Shown piece by piece: positions 1 to 8,605 of a stretch of DNA of 64,000 nucleotides. How positions within the stretch are numbered: the first letter of the stretch is position 1; the number at the start of each line of letters is the position of its first letter. The DNA lies in the NCBI GenBank assembly GCA_009920765.1, contig RFZJ01000001.1:62001-126000 (forward strand). Direction: 5' to 3'. The notes beneath the pieces were generated by a model. That model made no database searches. It was not told the origin of the DNA and saw only the letters and a list, made by a program, of their open reading frames with translations. Position numbers and translations under genes: made by a program. The DNA comes from Planctomycetota bacterium (GTDB lineage Bacteria; Planctomycetota; Planctomycetia; Gemmatales; Gemmataceae).

Positions 1-887
1 AGGGTATCGACCGGAAGATTCATGGTAGCGCTCAAGGCTTCGATACCTACAGGGCCCCCTGCAAAAACACCAATTAGGGTTTCCAAGTACCTGCGATCTT
101 GTCTATCTAGCCCCGCTCGGTCAACTTCTGCCATTGTCAAGGCGGTCTTGGCGATCGCTAAATCAATACTTCCGTTTCCTTCGCTTGCAGCAAAATGCCT
201 GGTCCACCACAATCTAGCATTAGCAATTCTTGGGGTACCACGACTGCGAATAGCGATTTCTTGGGCCGCATCTACAGACATAGGGGTGTTTAACTTCTTG
301 GCATTGATCATTAAAATTTCCGCAAGTTCTTCCGGAGAGTAAAACTCTAGATGCTCGTGCATTTTAAAGCGATCCCTCAAAGGGCTTGAAAGCATCCCAC
401 TACGCGTGGTTGCACCGATTAAAGTAAAACGCTTCAATTTCAGGCTGATCGTTCTGGCATTCATCCCCTCGCCCAAAACAATATCCACCCTAAAATCTTC
501 CATTGCAGGATAAATAAACTCTTCAACCGTTTTGGGAAGACGATGAATTTCATCAATAAAAAGAATCGATCCCTCTTCCAAATTTGTTAAGAAAGGAAGA
601 AGATCTGCAGGTTTCGTTAAAGCAGGCCCAGAGGTCATCTGTAAAGCGGTGCCCATTTCGTTTGGCAGAACAGTTGCAAAGGTGGTCTTTCCCAAACCCG
701 GTGGCCCATCAAAAAGCATGTGGGAAAGTGGTTCCTTCAACTTCTTACATGCATTCAAAACTATTTGTAATCTCTTTACCACAGCCTTTTGACCGATCAC
801 CTCTCTTAACCAACGGGGGCGCAAAGCCGAGTCATGTTCTTTCGGGTCATTAGAAGCATCAGGTTGAAGAATTGGTTGACGAGCCAT
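1..887 (-). CDS. ruvB: Holliday junction branch-migration helicase RuvB, 3' end beyond the window
   Basis: RuvB is the AAA+ motor that, with RuvA, drives branch migration of Holliday junctions. I translated this frame by hand because it has no stop before the left edge. It starts MARQPILQPDASNDPKEHD and shows Walker A (FDGPPGLGKTTFA, about residues 59-71), Walker B (ILFIDEIHRL), sensor 1 (TLIGATTRSG) and the arginine-finger region (LRDRFKMHEHLEFY). The first 295 residues are present; the C-terminal winged-helix DNA-binding domain is cut after a part reading GVFAGGPVGVEALSATMNL. The start follows ruvA by 22 bp, so it is the last gene of a ruvC-ruvA-ruvB operon. Family identity is secure. Confidence 0.96.
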   Translation of the reverse strand, partial: MARQPILQPDASNDPKEHDSALRPRWLREVIGQKAVVKRLQIVLNACKKLKEPLSHMLFDGPPGLGKTTFATVLPNEMGTALQMTSGPALTKPADLLPFLTNLEEGSILFIDEIHRLPKTVEEFIYPAMEDFRVDIVLGEGMNARTISLKLKRFTLIGATTRSGMLSSPLRDRFKMHEHLEFYSPEELAEILMINAKKLNTPMSVDAAQEIAIRSRGTPRIANARLWWTRHFAASEGNGSIDLAIAKTALTMAEVDRAGLDRQDRRYLETLIGVFAGGPVGIEALSATMNLPVDT

Positions 888-909
888 GGTGTAATCTTTC
901 AATTCTTAA

Positions 910-1539
910 TCAGGAACCTTTGAACACAGCGTTGATTGCCTCTTCTACAGAGACAGGAACCTTGCCCGATGCAATTAATTTATCGATTCGTAGTCTGGCT
1001 TCGGAAGGGCCCAGACCAAGGGCCATCAAAGCGTTAAATACATCTGCAAAAATCTTATCATTGCCCATATCAGGGCCATCAGATACAGCTTTCAACCCAG
1101 AATGGGTCAAAGCAAAGGTAGCAACTTTTTTCCTTAGCCCAGCGACAATTTTTTCCGCCATCGCAGGCCCTATTCCCGGCAAGGTCGTCAACCATTTGGT
1201 ATCAGAACGCTGGATGGCATCCGCAATCTGATTGACAGGCATGGCAATAACCCGGATGGCTTTCCGGACTCCAATGCCATCCACCGTGCAAATGAGTTCA
1301 AAAAAGCTCATGTCAGATTCATGAAGAAAACCCAGTAATCTTGGGATCATTCGACCTTGCTGAACGGGATTACCCTCAAAAAAGTGAAGAGTATAAAGAG
1401 ATATTTCCTGACCTATGCGATCTTGAATCTGCCTGCGAACCAATTCAGTCACCAAAACTTGATATTCAAAGGCCCCCACCTGAATTCGGGCATCATCTTC
1501 CTCTACCTTATTCAAGATGCCGGTGATCTTGGTAATCAT
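910..1539 (-). CDS. ruvA: Holliday junction DNA-binding protein RuvA
   Basis: RuvA binds the four-way junction and loads RuvB rings. The 209-residue product is close to the usual 200. It has an N-terminal OB-fold (MITKITGILNKVEEDDARIQ), a first helix-hairpin-helix around LICTVDGIGVRKAIRVI, a second with the signature TTLPGIGPAMAEKIVAGLRKK near residues 118-138, and a C-terminal UBA-like RuvB-binding domain (ADVFNALMALGLGPSEARLRID). Its start overlaps the ruvC stop by 4 bp (ATGA type), which implies translational coupling. ruvB follows after 22 bp. Confidence 0.96.
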   Translation of the reverse strand: MITKITGILNKVEEDDARIQVGAFEYQVLVTELVRRQIQDRIGQEISLYTLHFFEGNPVQQGRMIPRLLGFLHESDMSFFELICTVDGIGVRKAIRVIAMPVNQIADAIQRSDTKWLTTLPGIGPAMAEKIVAGLRKKVATFALTHSGLKAVSDGPDMGNDKIFADVFNALMALGLGPSEARLRIDKLIASGKVPVSVEEAINAVFKGS

Positions 1540-2096
1540 AAAAGCTCCGGCTTTTCTAAAGATATTGCATGTATGTGGGTAAGGCCGATAGCCATGGCAT
1601 CTGCAACATCTGGTGGCTCAGGCAAAGCAGCAAGCCCTAATTCACGTTGAATGGCCCATTGCACTTGTAACTTCCCTGCCCTGCCACTGCCTGTCAATGA
1701 TTTTTTAACAAGGGTAGGATTATAACTAGTGACAGACATTTTATATTGTGCCGCAGCAAGCAGGATCACCCCCCTGGCATGGGCCATTAAAATAGAGGTG
1801 CGGGGATGTTTATAATGAGAAAACAATTGTTCAACTGCCATGGACTGTGGCTTAAATTGCTCAATGATTTCCATCAAGCTTTCATATAGGGAGGCAATAC
1901 GAACATGGAGCAATTTGCTACCCGAATCTTTGGTGGAGATGATACCAGCTTCAAGCAGCTTGGCACCTTGGGCGCTTTTCTCCAGTACCGAGTAACCAGT
2001 AACCTGCAACCCAGGATCAATACCCAAAACCCTTTTAAAGGCCTGGGGTTGCAGTTCCCGGATATTTGATGAAGCAATCGCCATAAATTCTTCCAT
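1536..2096 (-). CDS. ruvC: Holliday junction endonuclease RuvC
   Basis: RuvC resolves Holliday junctions. The RNase-H-fold core is complete: D27 in VLGIDPGLQVTGYS, E89 in MAVEQLFSHYKHPRT, and D163 and D166 in PPDVADAMAIGLTH match the four acidic catalytic residues, including the 3-residue spacing of the last pair. The product is 186 residues with an N-terminal extension of about 20 residues compared with typical RuvC. A second ATG at 2084 has a GGAAG element 6 nt upstream and may be the true start. cysS lies 21 bp upstream and ruvA overlaps downstream. Confidence 0.96.
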   Translation of the reverse strand: MEEFMAIASSNIRELQPQAFKRVLGIDPGLQVTGYSVLEKSAQGAKLLEAGIISTKDSGSKLLHVRIASLYESLMEIIEQFKPQSMAVEQLFSHYKHPRTSILMAHARGVILLAAAQYKMSVTSYNPTLVKKSLTGSGRAGKLQVQWAIQRELGLAALPEPPDVADAMAIGLTHIHAISLEKPELL

Positions 2097-2117
2097 GAAA
2101 AGCCATTGAAAGGCTTA

Positions 2118-3599
2118 TTAAGGCCCGACACGCCAGCCGGTTTCTCCCGGCCTGTCTTCCAAAGTAATGTTTAACTCGGCCAGCCTTTTACGAACCTGAT
2201 CAGCCAATGCAAAATTCTTAGCCTTCCTGGCTTCTGCCCGAATATCGATCAGGAGGGTCATCACCCCATCCATCAATTGATTATTACCTTGCGTAGTTGC
2301 GTTCTCCTGTGGTTCAAGGAAAAGCCCCAGAATCTGGGTTATTTCTTTAAAAACAGCAACAGCAGCAAGGAACTCAGCTTTAGCTTCTGGACTGGCCTCA
2401 GGGGTTTCAATCTTTGATTGATCTGCGAAGCGATTAAGAGCATTCAGAAAATCATGCAAAATGCCAAGTGCACCACCAGAGTTAAAGTCATCAGAAAATG
2501 CTTCGAGAAAAGAATCACGAAGCTTGTAAATATCGCCCAGGAAAACCGAAATCCCCTTTGGCGCAGGCTGATGCTTTATTTTGCTAATAACCTGATAAAA
2601 AGTATTACCACTGATTCGTTTAACCCGGTCAAAGAACCGATAAAACGATTCGAGTGATCTTCGGAGTTCGAGCAAGCGATCTTCACTATATTCAATGGGG
2701 CTGCGATAATGCGATGATAAAAGAAGATACCTGAGGGTTTCGGGCTGATGCTTTTTCAACAATTCGGTAACTACTATCTCGTTACCTTCGCTCTTTGACA
2801 TTTTCTTATCGCCCGTCTTCATCAACCCATTATGAAGCCAGTAGCGGGCAAAAGTCTTTCCTGTGAAGGATTCAGATTGTGCCAGTTCGTTTTCATGGTG
2901 GGGAAATTGCAAATCCAACCCCCCGCCATGCATATCAAATGATTCACCCAATAATTTCATACTCATCGCCGAGCATTCGATGTGCCAACCAGGCCTTCCC
3001 GGGCCCCAAGGACTATCCCACATCGGCTCTCCAGGCTTGGCACCTTTCCACAACGCAAAATCACCGGGGTTCCGTTTACGCTCATTTATTTCAATCCGGG
3101 CCCCCGCCTCAAGTTGCTCAGGATCTCGGTTGCAAAGTTTTCCATAATCTTCATCTTTGGAAACATCAAAATAAACATCCCCAGTCGATGCGTAAGCATA
3201 ATCCTTTTCGATCAAGCCATTGATCATCGATTGAATTTCACCAATGTAATGGGTGGCTCTTGGAAAATGATCAATACCAGTAACTTGTAGTTTCTTAAGA
3301 TTGGCAAGATAATCTGCGGTCACTCTTTCTGCGAGTTCAGTTACCGTCGTATTTTGCTTTTTTGATTCTACGATCAGCTTGTCATCAACATCGGTGATGT
3401 TAACAACAAAGTTTACCTGATAATCAAGATAAGAAAGATAGCGCTTGATGGTATCAAAGATGACAGGACCAACCATATGACCTACATGGCTTGGTTTGTA
3501 AACCGTGGGGCCACAAACATACATGCCAACCTTCCCGGGCTGCAAAGTCTGAAAATCCTCTTTTTGGCGTGTTAGTGTATTGTAAACTTTAATCTGCAT
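2118..3599 (-). CDS. cysS: Cysteinyl-tRNA synthetase
   Basis: It charges tRNA-Cys with cysteine and is a class I synthetase. The start at 3599 gives MQIKVYNTLTRQKEDFQTLQ, the normal CysRS N-terminus; an upstream in-frame start at 3665 would add 22 unrelated residues. Visible motifs are the zinc ligand CGPTVYKPSHVGH carrying the HIGH-like element, GWHIECSAMSMKLLG with the second zinc cysteine, the HGGGLDLQFPHHENELAQSE block, and KMSKSEGN. The 493-residue length is normal. It lies between ispF and ruvC on the same strand, within the long housekeeping operon. Confidence 0.97.
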   Translation of the reverse strand: MQIKVYNTLTRQKEDFQTLQPGKVGMYVCGPTVYKPSHVGHMVGPVIFDTIKRYLSYLDYQVNFVVNITDVDDKLIVESKKQNTTVTELAERVTADYLANLKKLQVTGIDHFPRATHYIGEIQSMINGLIEKDYAYASTGDVYFDVSKDEDYGKLCNRDPEQLEAGARIEINERKRNPGDFALWKGAKPGEPMWDSPWGPGRPGWHIECSAMSMKLLGESFDMHGGGLDLQFPHHENELAQSESFTGKTFARYWLHNGLMKTGDKKMSKSEGNEIVVTELLKKHQPETLRYLLLSSHYRSPIEYSEDRLLELRRSLESFYRFFDRVKRISGNTFYQVISKIKHQPAPKGISVFLGDIYKLRDSFLEAFSDDFNSGGALGILHDFLNALNRFADQSKIETPEASPEAKAEFLAAVAVFKEITQILGLFLEPQENATTQGNNQLMDGVMTLLIDIRAEARKAKNFALADQVRKRLAELNITLEDRPGETGWRVGP

Positions 3600-3631
3600 G
3601 CATAATCCTTTACTTAACGAACTGTTCCAAT

Positions 3632-4108
3632 CTAGGAACGACCCAAAAGAACCACCACCTGGCAACTCATTGCCTCGGCTCTTCCAATAAAACCGACTTT
3701 TTCACCGGTCTTAGCCTTAACATTCACACACGAAACATCCAACGAAAGCAACCGGGCCAGATTACCCCTGATACGGGATTTCACCATTCCCAATTTTGGC
3801 TCCTGTGCAAAAATAATGACATCTACATTAATAAGATGCCAGCCCAGAGTTGCAATTCGAGCCAGTGAATGTTGCAGAAAGATGGAAGAATCAACATCTT
3901 TATTGGCAGAATCGGTATCAGGGAAGGCATCGCCAATATCCCCAAGCCCGGCAGCCCCAAGTATCGCATCAGTAAGGGCATGCAACACAATATCTGCATC
4001 ACTATGGCCCGATAATCCACGCGGGTAATCAATTAATATACCGCCTAGAATAAGCTTTCTTCCTGCTTCAAGCCTGTGTGTATCGTGGCCGATTCCAACC
4101 CGATTCAT
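3632..4108 (-). CDS. ispF: 2-C-methyl-D-erythritol 2,4-cyclodiphosphate synthase
   Basis: IspF makes MEcPP in the non-mevalonate isoprenoid pathway. It has the metal-binding GIGHDTHRL near the N-terminus, the LSGHSDADIVLHALTDAILGAAGLGDIG block, FPDTD, and the C-terminal VNVKAKTGEKVGFIGRAEAM. I prefer ATG 4108 (MNRVGIGHDTHRL) because a GGAG element lies 9 nt upstream; an in-frame ATG at 4123 would add five residues and has its AAGG only 1 nt away. Together with cysS downstream and dnaB upstream (21 bp) it sits in one transcription unit. No ispD is fused or adjacent. Confidence 0.95.
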   Translation of the reverse strand: MNRVGIGHDTHRLEAGRKLILGGILIDYPRGLSGHSDADIVLHALTDAILGAAGLGDIGDAFPDTDSANKDVDSSIFLQHSLARIATLGWHLINVDVIIFAQEPKLGMVKSRIRGNLARLLSLDVSCVNVKAKTGEKVGFIGRAEAMSCQVVVLLGRS

Positions 4109-4129
4109 CCTGGGGCTCTCCATCCTTGT

Positions 4130-5491
4130 TTAATTATCAAAAGGCACGCCTACTGCAAAACTTTCAAAGCGCATCATGTGTTTGTTGAAGGTCAGGGTGA
4201 TTTCACCGATGGGGCCATTACGCTGTTTCCCAATGATCACTTCAGTTAAACCTTCGTGCTGGCCGGGTTCAAATCTTTCGGGCCGGTGCAAAAGCATTAC
4301 AGTATCTGCATCTTGTTCGATGCTACCCGATTCACGCAAGTCAGAAAGCCTGGGCTTATGATCTTGCCGGTCTTCAGAGGAACGATTCACCTGGGCCAAT
4401 GCCACAACAGGAATGGAAAGTTCCCGTGCCAGCCCTTTTAACCTTCGGCTTATTTGCGCAACCTGCTCCTGTCTGGGATCCCTACGATTTTCGGGCTCAA
4501 TCAACTGTAAATAATCGATCACCACCATTTTTAGATCATTTCTTAACTTTAAACGCCTTGCATTAGCAGCAATTCGAAGCATCCCCTGGCCAGGCGAGTC
4601 ATCAATAAAAATCTTGGCGTTTCGCATCACGCCGCTAGCCGCAATCAACCTTTCCATATCTTCAGCATTCATCAAACCTTTTCGCAATTTCTGGGCATCA
4701 ACTCGCGCATGGGAGCATAAAAGCCTCTCCACGATTTCCACACGCGATTGTTCCAGTGAACAAAACAAAACCGCCATTTTCTCGTCTACCGCAATATTCC
4801 GAATCAAGTTCAATGCAAATGCGGTTTTTCCCACAGATGGGCGGGCTGCTATGATTATCATTTCACTATTTTGAAACCCTGCAGTGACTTCGTCCAAGTC
4901 TGGGTAACCACTGCTTATTCCACTTATCGAAGAACCAACACGTGTCTGACGCTGGTCAATGCGGTCAAAAGTTTCTTCCAGTATTTTATCCATGCCATAG
5001 ACACGACCTGTTACCCCGCGTTCTGCAACATCAAGCATTTTTCCCGTGGCTTGATGCAGCAATTCGTCAGCAGGGCTAACTTGGTCATAAGCATCCCGAA
5101 GAATTTCATTACCAACATTAATTAGAGATCTGACAATCGAGCGATCCCGCACAATATGTGCGTAATGAACAGCATTGGCAGCAGTAGGTGCAGCATCCCA
5201 CAGTTCGGCCAAGGCGCCATAGCCTCCAACATCATCTATTTGATTAGCTTGTTTAAGTGCTTCGGTAAGAACTACCAAATCTACCGGTTTGCCTGCCTCA
5301 TAGAGGGCAAGCATAGCCTTGTAAATTTTTTGATGGGCATCGGAATAGAAGTTATCAACACTGAGAATTTGAACGACATCGCCAATGACATCGTTGCTTC
5401 TGAACATACTACCGAGAACAGAACGCTCAGAGTCGAGGCTTTGGGGCAAAAGTCGCCCCGCACCCGAACTTTCATAATTGGCAGAAGCCAT
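4130..5491 (-). CDS. dnaB: Replicative DNA helicase DnaB
   Basis: The 453-residue product is a standard hexameric replicative helicase. The N-terminal DnaB domain begins LLPQSLDSERSVLGSMFRS. The RecA-like C-terminal domain has Walker A MIIIAARPSVGKTAFALNL around residue 215-225, FCSLEQSRVEIVERLLC, Walker B region KMVVIDYLQLI, and the VVALAQVNRSSEDRQDHKPRLSDLRESG motif with the arginine finger. No intein or insertion is seen. It follows rplI by 66 bp, a common bacterial order (rpsF-ssb-rplI-dnaB). Confidence 0.96.
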   Translation of the reverse strand: MASANYESSGAGRLLPQSLDSERSVLGSMFRSNDVIGDVVQILSVDNFYSDAHQKIYKAMLALYEAGKPVDLVVLTEALKQANQIDDVGGYGALAELWDAAPTAANAVHYAHIVRDRSIVRSLINVGNEILRDAYDQVSPADELLHQATGKMLDVAERGVTGRVYGMDKILEETFDRIDQRQTRVGSSISGISSGYPDLDEVTAGFQNSEMIIIAARPSVGKTAFALNLIRNIAVDEKMAVLFCSLEQSRVEIVERLLCSHARVDAQKLRKGLMNAEDMERLIAASGVMRNAKIFIDDSPGQGMLRIAANARRLKLRNDLKMVVIDYLQLIEPENRRDPRQEQVAQISRRLKGLARELSIPVVALAQVNRSSEDRQDHKPRLSDLRESGSIEQDADTVMLLHRPERFEPGQHEGLTEVIIGKQRNGPIGEITLTFNKHMMRFESFAVGVPFDN

Positions 5492-5557
5492 GGGAACCCT
5501 CCCGGCAAGTGACTTCCCGGGAAGAAAAGCGCCCCGGTCAATGAGGGCTAATCTAAA

Positions 5558-6061
5558 CTACTTTCCGGGTATAACAGCAACCGTAAGTTCTGTTTCAATT
5601 TCGTAACCAAGATTCAGCTTAACAGCATAGATGCCGGTTTCTTTAATGGCACCTTCAAGCCGAATCATCTCTTCCTCAATCATGAGATTCTTCGCTTTGA
5701 GGGCCTTTAAAATTTCCGCCGCACCAACAGATCCGTAAAGATGACCTTCTTCGTTAACCCTGGATTCAATATTCACGCCGCCGAGGCGAACAATTTGCTC
5801 TGCCATGGCTTTGAGGTCAGCGTGACGGGCATCTCGAGCTTGTTGAAGCTTGACTTTGAATCGGTCAAGGAGACGCAAATTATGTTGGGAAGGGGCAGTC
5901 GCAAGGCCTCTAGGCAAAAGGAAATTTCTGCCATAGCCATGTCTAACTTCCACAACTTCACCTTGTTTGCCAACATGAAGCACATCCTGAGTAAGGACCA
6001 GCAGCATTCCGCCGGATTTACCTTTGATAACTTGTGCTCTTTTTCGTTTATTGTTTTCCAT
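5558..6061 (-). CDS. rplI: 50S ribosomal protein bL9
   Basis: bL9 binds 23S rRNA near the L1 stalk. The body shows the family pattern MLLVLTQDVLHVGKQGEVVEVRHGYGRNFLLPRGLA, then the long connecting helix and a C-terminal domain (LYGSVGAAEILKAL). About 18 basic residues (MENNKRKRAQVIKGKSGG) precede the usual N-terminus. I place the start at ATG 6061, with AGGTG about 9 nt upstream, rather than at the in-frame GTG 6073. The rpsR gene that often lies between ssb and rplI is not here; only 38 bp separate this start from the ssb stop. Confidence 0.95.
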   Translation of the reverse strand: MENNKRKRAQVIKGKSGGMLLVLTQDVLHVGKQGEVVEVRHGYGRNFLLPRGLATAPSQHNLRLLDRFKVKLQQARDARHADLKAMAEQIVRLGGVNIESRVNEEGHLYGSVGAAEILKALKAKNLMIEEEMIRLEGAIKETGIYAVKLNLGYEIETELTVAVIPGK

Positions 6062-6099
6062 GGTAGTATTCACCTTTTTTACTCCCTAAGCCCCTCAAT

Positions 6100-6600
6100 T
6101 TAGAAGGGAAGTTCTTCATCTTCACGAGGAGCAGGGCGATTGCCGCCTTCTTCTGCAAAATCCTCAGCACCAAAATCATAAGCGTCACCGCCAGAGGATG
6201 CACCACCTTTACGGGGTGAACCTTTGGACTCGCGTCCACCACCATCGTCTGAACCTCCTCGGCCATCGAGCATTTGCAAACTATCAACTACAATTTTAAG
6301 AGCTTGCCTTTTCTCGCCTGCTTGAGAAGTCCATTGTTCTAGAACTATATGACCTTCAAGGTAGCATTGCTTGCCTTTAGTCATCATTTGTTCAACACGG
6401 TCAGCAAGTTTTCCGTAATCACCTCGATTGAAAGCCTGACAATCTAGAAAAACCGGCTCATCAACCCACTCACCGCCTTTTTTTGTGCGATTATTAACCG
6501 CAAAACCAAACTTGGCAACTTTACCACCATTACTAAAAGTCCGAATCTCAGGATCCCGAGTCAATCTGCCAATAAGCATTACTTTGTTGAGGTTCGCCAT
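6100..6600 (-). CDS. ssb: Single-stranded DNA-binding protein
   Basis: The 166-residue protein has the SSB OB-fold at residues 1 to about 110, starting MANLNKVMLIGRLTRDPEIR, followed by a Gly/Ser/Asp-rich flexible tail and the acidic tip EDEELPF that recruits SSB-interacting proteins. A GGAG element lies 10 nt upstream of ATG 6600. Its place between rpsF and rplI is the classic bacterial one and couples replication and ribosomal genes. Confidence 0.96.
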   Translation of the reverse strand: MANLNKVMLIGRLTRDPEIRTFSNGGKVAKFGFAVNNRTKKGGEWVDEPVFLDCQAFNRGDYGKLADRVEQMMTKGKQCYLEGHIVLEQWTSQAGEKRQALKIVVDSLQMLDGRGGSDDGGGRESKGSPRKGGASSGGDAYDFGAEDFAEEGGNRPAPREDEELPF

Positions 6601-6717
6601 GGTGTAAGTGCTCCTGTGAAATTAACGGTACTTTTTGCCTAATCAAAGCTCGATACAAATTAAAATAGAAATTTAAAAAATCAAGCTTAGCAGGAGAATG
6701 TACGATAAAAACACTTG

Positions 6718-7176
6718 TTAATCTTTGCTGTCATAGCGACGACCACCGCCACCACCACCACGACGAGGACTCCGTTCTTCTTCTTGGAAATAATCTTCCC
6801 CTGTGGGATCTTGTTGAACCGTTTGCAATGCCACTGGCCTGTCTTCACGAGCCAAAGAAACCATCACATCAACAAGTTTAGGATCAATTTTAAGGAAAAG
6901 AAAACGAAGAATGTTTTCATTTAAAAGACAATCATGTTCAATTGCAGCTAAATTTGGACCTTCTACTTTAATATATAGCAAATAATAAAGGGCCTTTTTC
7001 TGCCCCTTCACACTATAAGCCAATTTACGATCATCCCATGGGCGAGAGATCAATACTTCTGCCTTGTGTTTTTCAAGGATGGCATGAATCTGGTTGGATA
7101 ACTCTGTGGTATTACCTGCGACCTTGTTGGTGTCGAGCAAAAACATGCATTCATAAACATTCACATTCACAGCCAT
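6718..7176 (-). CDS. rpsF: 30S ribosomal protein bS6
   Basis: bS6 is a small-subunit protein that pairs with bS18 on the platform. The first 100 residues carry the ferredoxin-like fold, with VYECMFLLDTNKVAGNTTEL, the basic WDDRKLAYSVKGQKKALYYL strand and ENILRFLFLK. The C-terminal 45 residues are an extension ending in a glycine-rich RGGGGGGRRYDSKD tail, longer than in model bacteria. It sits upstream of ssb with a 117-bp spacer, enough for a regulatory leader, although I see no clear one. Confidence 0.95.
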   Translation of the reverse strand: MAVNVNVYECMFLLDTNKVAGNTTELSNQIHAILEKHKAEVLISRPWDDRKLAYSVKGQKKALYYLLYIKVEGPNLAAIEHDCLLNENILRFLFLKIDPKLVDVMVSLAREDRPVALQTVQQDPTGEDYFQEEERSPRRGGGGGGRRYDSKD

Positions 7177-7218
7177 GATTTACACCCTATCCTTGATAAA
7201 AATACTACAACACTTTTA

Positions 7219-7785
7219 TTACTTTACTGGGCCATTAAATCGATTCATACAATTATGAATCCCATCCTTAACCCAGCTCCAAACCGCATCAACAGCATCA
7301 TCAACCATCATTTTTACTTCGGCCATTTCGTGAGTTCTGAATTTGCCCAAAACATAGCCTGCCAAATTCGCTTCACTCGGACCGCCAACGCCAAGCCTTA
7401 CTCTGGGGTAAATCGTACTCCCCAGTTTACTTTGTATGTCTCGAAGGCCATTATGCCCACCATGACCCCCTTCAGGCCGAATTCGAATTTTACCCAAAGG
7501 CAAATTCACATCGTCACAAAGCACCAGCAAATCAACAAAATCAACCCTGTAAAACCCCAGTATCTCTGACACGCATGAGCCACTAAGATTCATGTATGTC
7601 ATGGGCTTTACAAGTAAAATCTTCTGCTCGCCCTTGGCTACCTGACAGACTGCACCATGAAACTTTAAAGCAAACTTCCCATCGCCATCCGTCTTTGCAA
7701 TCTTGTCAATAACCTCAAAACCTACGTTATGGCGGGTACCATCATAATCAACACCAGGGTTACCCAAACCCACAACCACCTTCAT
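7219..7785 (-). CDS. pth: Peptidyl-tRNA hydrolase
   Basis: Pth releases peptides from peptidyl-tRNA dropped by stalled ribosomes. The 188-residue product has MKVVVGLGNPGVDYDGTRHNVGFEVID with the catalytic His in TRHNVGF, the Asn-containing KPMTYMNLSGSCV, the substrate-site DDVNLPLGKIRIRPEGGHGGHNGLRDI, and YPRVRLGVGGP. It follows the bL25 gene by 36 bp, a common bacterial pairing, and precedes rpsF. Confidence 0.96.
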   Translation of the reverse strand: MKVVVGLGNPGVDYDGTRHNVGFEVIDKIAKTDGDGKFALKFHGAVCQVAKGEQKILLVKPMTYMNLSGSCVSEILGFYRVDFVDLLVLCDDVNLPLGKIRIRPEGGHGGHNGLRDIQSKLGSTIYPRVRLGVGGPSEANLAGYVLGKFRTHEMAEVKMMVDDAVDAVWSWVKDGIHNCMNRFNGPVK

Positions 7786-7821
7786 AAGACTGCCCTTTTG
7801 TTAAATTCAAAAGGCCATAAA

Positions 7822-8463
7822 TTACTCTTCTTCTTCAGCTACAGGCTTGGGTTTCTTAATAACCTCTGGTTCGGTAGCGGCACCAAGTTCTGGAGGAACC
7901 GTGGAAGCCACTTCAGCTTTAGCTGAAACAATATGCACAACAACTGCATCCTCATCTGCGAGGAATTTAACCCCCTCAGGAGCAACCAGTTCCTTAACAT
8001 GAATGACGCCACCCACCTGCAATTCACTCACATTGACGCGAATTACATCGGGAATATTTAAAACCAAACACTCAATGTGAATGGAATGCATGGGCATATC
8101 AAGAACACCGCCAGACAAAAGACCTGGCGCAGTTCCTTTTAATTCAAGCGAAACGGTGATGTGAATTTTTTCGTCAGCACTAACGCGTGAAAAATCGACA
8201 TGGATCACATCATTTCCAAGAAAATCCCACTGTACATCGCGGATAAGCGCTTTTTCTACTTTGCCATCAGTTTCGAGATCTACAAGACGAACACCATGCT
8301 TAACAATTTTAATTAATTCAGCATGGCTTGCTGAAAGGCTTATGGCACTTTCTTTATGACCATAGACAACACACGGAACCAATCCGGTTTTTCTAAGCTT
8401 TTTAGAAGCTTTTGAGCCTTGTTCTTTGCGACTTTGTGCCTTAACTTTTACAACTTGAACCAT
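7822..8463 (-). CDS. rplY: 50S ribosomal protein bL25, long TL5/CTC type
   Basis: bL25 binds 5S rRNA. The start at ATG 8463 gives MVQVVKVKAQSRKEQGSKASKKLRKTG, the usual N-terminus; an upstream in-frame start at 8529 adds 22 residues without family character. Residues 1-95 are the 5S-binding domain (GLVPCVVYGHKESAISL, then WDFLGNDVIHVDFSRV). A second beta domain (TVSLELKGTAPGLLSGGVLDM) and an acidic tail ending AEEEE make it the two-domain CTC form of 213 residues. Such long forms respond to stress in some bacteria, but nothing here shows that. Confidence 0.93.
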   Translation of the reverse strand: MVQVVKVKAQSRKEQGSKASKKLRKTGLVPCVVYGHKESAISLSASHAELIKIVKHGVRLVDLETDGKVEKALIRDVQWDFLGNDVIHVDFSRVSADEKIHITVSLELKGTAPGLLSGGVLDMPMHSIHIECLVLNIPDVIRVNVSELQVGGVIHVKELVAPEGVKFLADEDAVVVHIVSAKAEVASTVPPELGAATEPEVIKKPKPVAEEEE

Positions 8464-8605
8464 GACATTTATACCTGAAAAAAAATAAAGGAACCTACCA
8501 CTGCTGGGAAGTTCTCTCGAATGTCTCAATGCAGAAAAGATATTATCGTAAACAGAGGGGCAAGGAGCAATAGGCTAAAGAAAAAAACCTCAATTTAACT
8601 AGAAT

